DNA from: Jeotgalibacillus terrae
GTDB taxonomy: Bacteria > Bacillota > Bacilli > Bacillales > Jeotgalibacillaceae
Length of the DNA: 64,000 nt
NCBI RefSeq assembly: GCF_016908195.1
Contig: NZ_JAFBDK010000002.1
Location: 1-64,000 of the forward strand
Direction of reading: 5' to 3'
In this document: piece after piece, positions 59,033 to 64,000 of the stretch
How the letters are laid out: the number at the start of each line of letters is the position of its first letter
Numbering within the stretch: the stretch's first letter is position 1
Made by a program: the position numbers and the translations under genes
The notes under the pieces: model-generated
The model's database searches: none
What the model saw: the letters and a program-made list of their open reading frames with translations, nothing else
Told to the model about the DNA's origin: nothing

Positions 59033-59950
59033 GTGAAAACGTTAAGTATTGTTATTCCGTGTTATAACGAAGAGGAAACAGTTCAGAAGTTTTATGACGA
59101 GACAAAACAGTGGATGGAAAAGATCTCCGCTGACATTGAATATGTATTTGTAGATGACGGAAGCAGCGACCGTACGCTTCCTATGTTGAAAGAAATGGCT
59201 GAACAGGACGATGATGTTCATTATATTTCGTTCAGCAGAAATTTTGGAAAAGAAGCTGCGATTTTAGCAGGATTTCAGTATGCCAAAGGCGACGCAGTGG
59301 TTCTGATTGATGCTGATCTGCAGCACCCTCCTTCTCTGATTCCGATGATGTGGAAGCATTTTGAGGATGGGTATGATCAGGTTATTGCTAAGCGTAACCG
59401 TGCCGGTGAGAAGTTTACCCGGAAAAAGTTAACGAATTTGTATTATAAGCTTGTTAACAGACTCGTTGAAGTTGAGATTACAGACGGTGTGGGTGACTTC
59501 AGGCTTTTAAGCAGACAGGCACTTAATGCACTGCTTTCATTAACAGAATATAACCGTTTTTCAAAAGGACTGTTTTCGTGGATTGGTTTCCATGAAAAGA
59601 TGATTGAGTATGAGAATCAGATCCGTGTGGAAGGATCGAGTAAATGGAGTTTTGCGAGTCTGCTGAATTATGGAATGGATGGCATCCTGTCGTTTAATAA
59701 TAAGCCACTGCGTATTGCTATTTATAGCGGTATCGGCATCACAACGTTTGGATTCATTTATATCCTGATTACACTTGTGAATTATTTTATAAATGGTGTG
59801 GAAACGCCTGGTTATTTTACAACGATCTCTGCAATTATTCTGCTTGGTGGTATTCAACTGCTGTTTCTTGGTATTATCGGGGAATACATTGGGCGGATCT
59901 ACTATGAGACTAAACGACGTCCCCAGTATTTAATTAAGGAAAAAAACTGA
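59033..59950 (+). CDS. GtrB-type bactoprenol glycosyltransferase (GT2)
   Basis: 305-residue membrane-anchored family 2 glycosyltransferase. The catalytic half begins LSIVIPCYNEEETVQKFYDE and has VFVDDGSSDRTL, DADLQHPPSL and RVEGSSKWSF; two TM helices (about 230-255 and 265-290) close the protein. It makes undecaprenyl-phosphate-sugar (usually glucose) for export by GtrA, as in GtrB, YkoT and CsbB. GTG start at 59033 with SD AAAAGGA. The downstream gene is the probable transferase using the lipid-linked sugar outside. Confidence 0.93.
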   Translation: MKTLSIVIPCYNEEETVQKFYDETKQWMEKISADIEYVFVDDGSSDRTLPMLKEMAEQDDDVHYISFSRNFGKEAAILAGFQYAKGDAVVLIDADLQHPPSLIPMMWKHFEDGYDQVIAKRNRAGEKFTRKKLTNLYYKLVNRLVEVEITDGVGDFRLLSRQALNALLSLTEYNRFSKGLFSWIGFHEKMIEYENQIRVEGSSKWSFASLLNYGMDGILSFNNKPLRIAIYSGIGITTFGFIYILITLVNYFINGVETPGYFTTISAIILLGGIQLLFLGIIGEYIGRIYYETKRRPQYLIKEKN

Positions 59951-59966
59951 TGGAGGAACAGATTGT

Positions 59967-61511
59967 ATGCCAGAAGATTTATTTAAATGGGTAAAGTCTA
60001 AAATGAAAAGGGAATGGAAAACCTCCTTTATTGCTGCATTAATCATTGGTTTTCTGACTCATATGTTTGTGATGACGAACACACTGCCCAACCATGATGG
60101 GCTGATTAATGTCTATAATACTCAGGAAAAATATGTGTCGGGGAGATTTTTTCTCAGCCCTCTTGCAGGAATCAGTTCTTATTTTGATTTGCCATGGTTG
60201 AATGGTGCACTTTCTATGTTATATCTTGCATTGACAGCTTTATTTGTCACAATGCTGCTAGATATCAAAAAGACACTGTCTGTTATCCTTACAGCCGGTA
60301 TGATTGTTACCTTTCCGACAGTGACTGCTACTTTATCATATATGTTCACTGCTGACGGTTATATGCTTGCAAACCTGCTTACGGTCATTTCACTTGTCAT
60401 TGCAAAGAAATGGCGGTTTGGTTTTATTCCTGCATCACTTCTGTTTTACATCAGTGTAGGAACATATCAGGCAAACCTGACGATCTTACTCACATTCGCA
60501 GGAATTTATCTGATAAAAGAATTACTGAATCATAAAAGTACTGTCAAACATTTCTTTGAATACCTTCTTCGCTTCTCAGGCGTGGCGGTTCTTGGGATGG
60601 GGTTATATTTTATACATTTCAAAATCTATCAAGCTTTTTTTGCCGGACAGGTTACCAGTTATCAGGGGTTAGATGAAGTTGGATCAGGAGGGGTGGGCGT
60701 CACTTCTTCTCTACGGAAGATCTATGACAGCGGAATGGAGTTCTTTTTCAATGGGCTTGTGACAGGATCGACTCCGCAACTATATGAATATCTAAACATT
60801 GCCTTCTTTGTTATTTTAGCCTGCGGATTGCTTACCGGTATTTTGAGCAATAAAATCTATCGTCACCCGATGAAGCTGATTTTATTAGCGCTGAGCCTGT
60901 TTGCATTACCTTTCCTGGTATATCTGCTGTACTTTGTGTCTCCAGGTGTTACTTATCATATGTTAATGGTGATGGCCATTGCAGCAGTTTATATACTGCC
61001 AGTGGTGATATATGATCAGTTATCCATTACACATCGCCCTGCGGTGTTAGTCAGAGCATATTCATGGATATCTGTATTGTTAATTAGCGTCATCATTTTT
61101 AACTATGCAGTTATTGCAAATATCTCATACTTTAACATGGATTTGAGATATGAAAAATCTTATGCAACCATGAACCGGGTGCTTGATCGCATGGAACAGA
61201 CGGAAAATTATGAGGATGTAAGTCAGCTTGCAGTCATAGGCGTACCGGATATCAGATCAAGAATGGGTATTAGAATCTGGGATACCATTCCTGAAATAAC
61301 CGGGGCCATGAGTGATTCCTTCATCGGTTATCCTGTTCATGTTCAGTACATGCTGGGCACATACTTTGGAGAAAATTTCTATCTCCTCCGACATGATGCA
61401 CTCGACGCATACACTGAGCTCCCTGAAGTCAAGAATATGCCAGTGTGGCCTGAAGAAGGCTCAATCACCGTGATTGATGAGACAATGATTATTAAATTCA
61501 GAGAAGAATAA
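59967..61511 (+). CDS. GtrII-type glucosyltransferase domain membrane protein
   Basis: 514-residue polytopic protein of the Glucos_trans_II (GtrII) family: NTLPNHDGLINVYNTQEKYV in the first outer loop, GRFFLSPLAGISSYFDLPWL, then about ten TM helices and a soluble C-terminal portion (about 385-514). In Shigella phage systems GtrII is the serotype-specific enzyme that attaches glucose delivered by GtrA/GtrB to O-antigen. Here the acceptor would be a wall polymer or surface glycan. SD GGAGG is 9-10 nt upstream; 16 nt follow the GtrB stop. Confidence 0.88.
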   Translation: MPEDLFKWVKSKMKREWKTSFIAALIIGFLTHMFVMTNTLPNHDGLINVYNTQEKYVSGRFFLSPLAGISSYFDLPWLNGALSMLYLALTALFVTMLLDIKKTLSVILTAGMIVTFPTVTATLSYMFTADGYMLANLLTVISLVIAKKWRFGFIPASLLFYISVGTYQANLTILLTFAGIYLIKELLNHKSTVKHFFEYLLRFSGVAVLGMGLYFIHFKIYQAFFAGQVTSYQGLDEVGSGGVGVTSSLRKIYDSGMEFFFNGLVTGSTPQLYEYLNIAFFVILACGLLTGILSNKIYRHPMKLILLALSLFALPFLVYLLYFVSPGVTYHMLMVMAIAAVYILPVVIYDQLSITHRPAVLVRAYSWISVLLISVIIFNYAVIANISYFNMDLRYEKSYATMNRVLDRMEQTENYEDVSQLAVIGVPDIRSRMGIRIWDTIPEITGAMSDSFIGYPVHVQYMLGTYFGENFYLLRHDALDAYTELPEVKNMPVWPEEGSITVIDETMIIKFREE

Positions 61512-61516
61512 GTTCA

Positions 61517-61548
61517 CAAAAAGGCTGGGATTGCTCCCAGCCTTTTAA
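61517..61548 (+). terminator. Terminator after the gtr operon
   Basis: AAAAAGGCTGGGA-TTGC-TCCCAGCCTTTT, 13-bp stem with A/T flanks. Confidence 0.92.
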
Positions 61549-61567
61549 TAATTTCAAAGGAAATTGT

Positions 61568-62914
61568 CTATTCATTTTGTAACTTTGCTGTACGATTCTC
61601 CAGGCTGTTCAGCGGACTTTCATAAAAGAAATAATAGTCCCCATTCGAAACTGCAGTCGTAATATACTGCTCTTGCGGTGAAAACACCAGCACACCATTA
61701 CGGTCTAAATGGCGATAGTTTTCAAACGTATAATTCGTTGGCAGAATTGCATGTGTTGGATCAATTTTATTCAGTTCAGCATCGCGCAGCTGCACTTTGC
61801 GTGAAATCTGTACGATATCAAATGATTGGTCAATGCTCCAATACATCGATTCAGTTGCAGAACCAGCAAACAGCATAGACACTTCACCATTCCACAGTCT
61901 CAGCATAAGATTACCGTTTTCTTCTCCCTCTACAAATAATGTTGCATAATCGTCTCCTGTGACAAAGTCAGTATCGCCGATAATCGTACGCCCAATGCTA
62001 AGATCATTCAGCATCTCAAGGTAAGCGGTCCCGCCTTCTCCGCCTCCATCAATTGCTTCTTCAATACCGTACTTTTCAAAGAGTTCAGGTACTGCCGCGT
62101 TTAACGTATCATCACTCAGCTCAGTCGCAACAAACGTATCAATCTCTGTAAAACCGATATCACTCAGCTGATCATCAAGTTCTGCTGCGTCAAGTCCCGC
62201 ATCAATTAACACCGTTGACTGGTCTGCAAATTCAATCACAGCGGCATCTCCTTCATCGTCACCAAGGAAATGTATACGCGTGTCTGACAGTGGTTCATAT
62301 AAGTAGTCAGATGTACGTTTTAAAAACAGCGCAAAATGCTGGCGTGACGTTTCCTCGTAAGGACCAAAGCTGCCATCAGCATAACCTGTTGTAATGCCCG
62401 CTGCTGCCACACGGCTTATGTAGTCCTGTGTCTCTTCAGGCAGTGACGTCGTATCTGTAAAGGTAATCATGTCATCCCCTGAGATCAGGTTGTACGTTCT
62501 TACAAGCACTTTTGCCATCTGACTTCTCGACAGAGTGCCTGCAGAGTCAAAATACAGTTCTCCATTCTGATCCGTCTTCCCCCCGATAATATTAAGGGCA
62601 TAAGCAAACTTTACTTCCTCATATCCATACATACCAGGCTTCAGATCAGTGAATCCAGGGTCCTCCCCTTCAAAACCATTAATCTCCTCTTCTGTAAAAC
62701 CGATATCACGCAGCAGCATCTGAACGGCATTCAGCCGGTTTACCGGTGCCTCAGGCTTAAACGTGCCATCCGGATAACCGTTGATCACACCTTTTTCAAC
62801 GAGCCAATCGATCTCTTCTTCATACATTGTGACATCTGAAAATGATGCAGCTTGTCCGGACAGTGACGGCATAATCAGCAAAAGTAATAGCAGAGTTGTT
62901 AAAAGCTTTTTCAT
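61568..62914 (-). CDS. SLH protein with a degenerate ComEC-type metallo-beta-lactamase fold
   Basis: 448-residue secreted protein. Signal peptide (1-23), three SLH domains (about 24-80, 86-142, 148-205; VNRLNAVQML, LSRSQMAKVL, TSRQHFALFL), then about 212-430 a domain that tracks the ComEC/Rec2-type MBL fold: RIHFLGDDEGDAAVIEFADQ and STVLIDAG in place of the VDVGQGDA...TVLIDGG block, LMLRLWNGEVSMLFAG in place of the LRLxYGxxSxLLTGD block. The metal ligands are gone: the HxHxDH site reads TELSDDT, TGD reads AGS and GHHGS reads ISRKV. It is therefore probably a non-enzymatic binding or structural protein on the surface. Confidence 0.85.
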   Translation of the reverse strand: MKKLLTTLLLLLLIMPSLSGQAASFSDVTMYEEEIDWLVEKGVINGYPDGTFKPEAPVNRLNAVQMLLRDIGFTEEEINGFEGEDPGFTDLKPGMYGYEEVKFAYALNIIGGKTDQNGELYFDSAGTLSRSQMAKVLVRTYNLISGDDMITFTDTTSLPEETQDYISRVAAAGITTGYADGSFGPYEETSRQHFALFLKRTSDYLYEPLSDTRIHFLGDDEGDAAVIEFADQSTVLIDAGLDAAELDDQLSDIGFTEIDTFVATELSDDTLNAAVPELFEKYGIEEAIDGGGEGGTAYLEMLNDLSIGRTIIGDTDFVTGDDYATLFVEGEENGNLMLRLWNGEVSMLFAGSATESMYWSIDQSFDIVQISRKVQLRDAELNKIDPTHAILPTNYTFENYRHLDRNGVLVFSPQEQYITTAVSNGDYYFFYESPLNSLENRTAKLQNE

Positions 62915-63023
62915 AAGTTCCCCTTTCTTATCATTATGACTACAAGTTTATCACAAACAGTGACAAAACCTCATTCCGAGTGGTACGCTTAGTCAGTAAA
63001 AAAGTATTTACAGAGGAGATATT

Positions 63024-64000
63024 ATGCGTAAGGAAAGAATTGAATCACTCAAATTTATGAGGGTAGTTGCCATGAACCTGGTTGTGCTGATTCATGTTAC
63101 AGCACCTGCGATGGTCAATGTGCCCCCTGATCATTTTTTATATGACATTTATTTAATGCTAAATCGTTTCACAAGGTTTGAAGGCGCAGTATTCGTATTT
63201 TTAAGCGGACTTGTACTCTTTTATAATTATGAAGATAAGCCATACACGCTCAAAACCTGGCTGACATTTTACAGACGGAGGTTCATGTTTATTCTTGGTC
63301 CTTACCTTGTCTGGTCCATCTTTTATGAACTCTTTTCCTATTATATGGGGTACCGTCAATACGAAGGGCTCCGTGCAATCTGGGATAACCTGCTAGTCGG
63401 CGGCTCTTATTATCAACTTTACTTTATAATGATTCTCGTACAGCTGTTTTTCTTCACACCGTTTTTCATTTATCTGATTAAAAAGTTTAAGTTCTTAAAC
63501 CGTTATTTCTTTATCATCGGTTTTGTACTCGAATTCCTCTATACAATGTGGAACAGTGAAACCGGTGCGATTACCTTCCCGTTTTTCATGGTTTATCTAG
63601 GAAGCTTCTTCTTTGGCGGCTGGGTTGGTGTTCATTATCAGAAGGTGAAACATCTGTGGAATAAGAAAGCGGCCTTTGGATTCGCTGCGATGACGATTGC
63701 ATTCGGATTGCTCTATACGTATGCCTTCTATTACAGTTATACGATCGGTGATCCGATTATGTCTTACAGTATGCTGACGATTGTAAAACTATTGTTCTTT
63801 GCAGCATCATGCTACCTGTTATTTAAAATGGGTACCTGGATAGAACAGAGTGCTCCATCCCCAATCCTTGCAGTGATTGAGCGGCTCAGAATCTATTCAT
63901 TTGGATTCTATCTTGTACATCCGTTCATTCTGGTGATCTGGTCAAACCTGCTTGTTGCAGAAACATTCCTGGAATTTAACATCTATATTGCACTGCGCTT
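63024..64000 (+). CDS. Acyltransferase 3 family protein, 3' end cut by window edge
   Basis: At least 325 residues of a second acyltransferase 3 membrane protein: MRKERIESLKFMRVVAMNLV, VLIHVTAPAM (catalytic-type His), a run of about ten TM segments, FLSGLVLFYNY and YSFGFYLVHPFILVIW near the visible end. The frame is open to position 64000. ATG at 63024 follows SD GAGGAG. It resembles the gene at 51940 in family only. Modification of the extracellular polymer is inferred from the neighbourhood. Confidence 0.88.
   Translation, partial: MRKERIESLKFMRVVAMNLVVLIHVTAPAMVNVPPDHFLYDIYLMLNRFTRFEGAVFVFLSGLVLFYNYEDKPYTLKTWLTFYRRRFMFILGPYLVWSIFYELFSYYMGYRQYEGLRAIWDNLLVGGSYYQLYFIMILVQLFFFTPFFIYLIKKFKFLNRYFFIIGFVLEFLYTMWNSETGAITFPFFMVYLGSFFFGGWVGVHYQKVKHLWNKKAAFGFAAMTIAFGLLYTYAFYYSYTIGDPIMSYSMLTIVKLLFFAASCYLLFKMGTWIEQSAPSPILAVIERLRIYSFGFYLVHPFILVIWSNLLVAETFLEFNIYIALR

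Overview
The window reads as the chromosome of a low-GC, Gram-positive, flagellated member of Bacillales. The gene order yvyE-degS-degU ... degV-comFA-comFC-yvyF-flgM ... flgN-flgK-flgL-yviE-fliW-csrA-hag is that of Bacillus. The abundance of S-layer-homology (SLH) proteins together with a CsaB-type pyruvyl transferase points to a Planococcaceae/Jeotgalibacillus-like organism rather than Bacillus subtilis itself. The genus is an inference. No rRNA, tRNA, CRISPR array, transposase or prophage gene was recognised.

Layout. (1) 1-10.6 kb, minus strand: late flagellar region. The usual flgM-flgN junction is opened by ylqG-ylqH (FliK-like and FlhB-C-like), a fliS paralogue with a second flagellin gene, and yaaR. 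Four sigma-D-type promoters with the same spacing precede flgM, fliS-flagellin 2, flgN and hag. The hag leader carries a textbook CsrA hairpin. (2) 10.7-13.7 kb: comFC, comFA and a DegV protein; comFB is missing. (3) 13.7-31.96 kb: about 18 kb sits where B. subtilis has degU next to degV. It holds a NERD-domain gene bracketed by repeats, a six-gene signalling operon (HATPase, HAMP receptor, FapA, STAS, PAS-PP2C, PAS-GGDEF-EAL), the trehalose genes treP-treA, an M20 hydrolase with a dipeptide epimerase, a lipoprotein, and treR separated from treA. (4) 32.2-37.6 kb: degU, degS, yvyE, an LCP ligase and tagO. (5) 37.8-42.6 kb: an envelope polysaccharide operon (csaB, GT4, PssD/PssE pair, MurJ-like flippase). 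(6) 43-62.9 kb: seven SLH-anchored exoproteins (amidase, phosphodiester glycosidase, subtilase, NlpC/P60, SGNH esterase, glucosaminidase, and a protein with an apparently metal-free metallo-beta-lactamase fold), interleaved with an acyltransferase, an O-antigen-ligase-like membrane protein and a GtrA/GtrB/GtrII glucosylation set. (7) 63-64 kb: a second acyltransferase cut by the window end.

How it fits together. TagO primes polymer synthesis, LCP attaches it to peptidoglycan, the csaB operon builds, pyruvylates and exports polymer, and acyltransferases and Gtr proteins probably decorate it. Pyruvylated polymer is the known ligand of SLH domains, so the polymer genes and seven of its likely clients share one 26 kb stretch. 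The signalling operon combines every element of a partner switch with c-di-GMP enzymes and a FapA protein beside the flagellar regulon, and is the best candidate here for an undescribed regulatory system.

Three families of non-coding repeats are scattered between genes: short GC-rich palindromes (type 1), long elements built of roughly 21-22 bp units with a CGACCTTC core (type 2), and 100-160 bp foldable elements (type 3). Several lie between a promoter and its gene or inside an operon. Start codons were revised wherever a Shine-Dalgarno sequence decided them; TTG and GTG starts are frequent.
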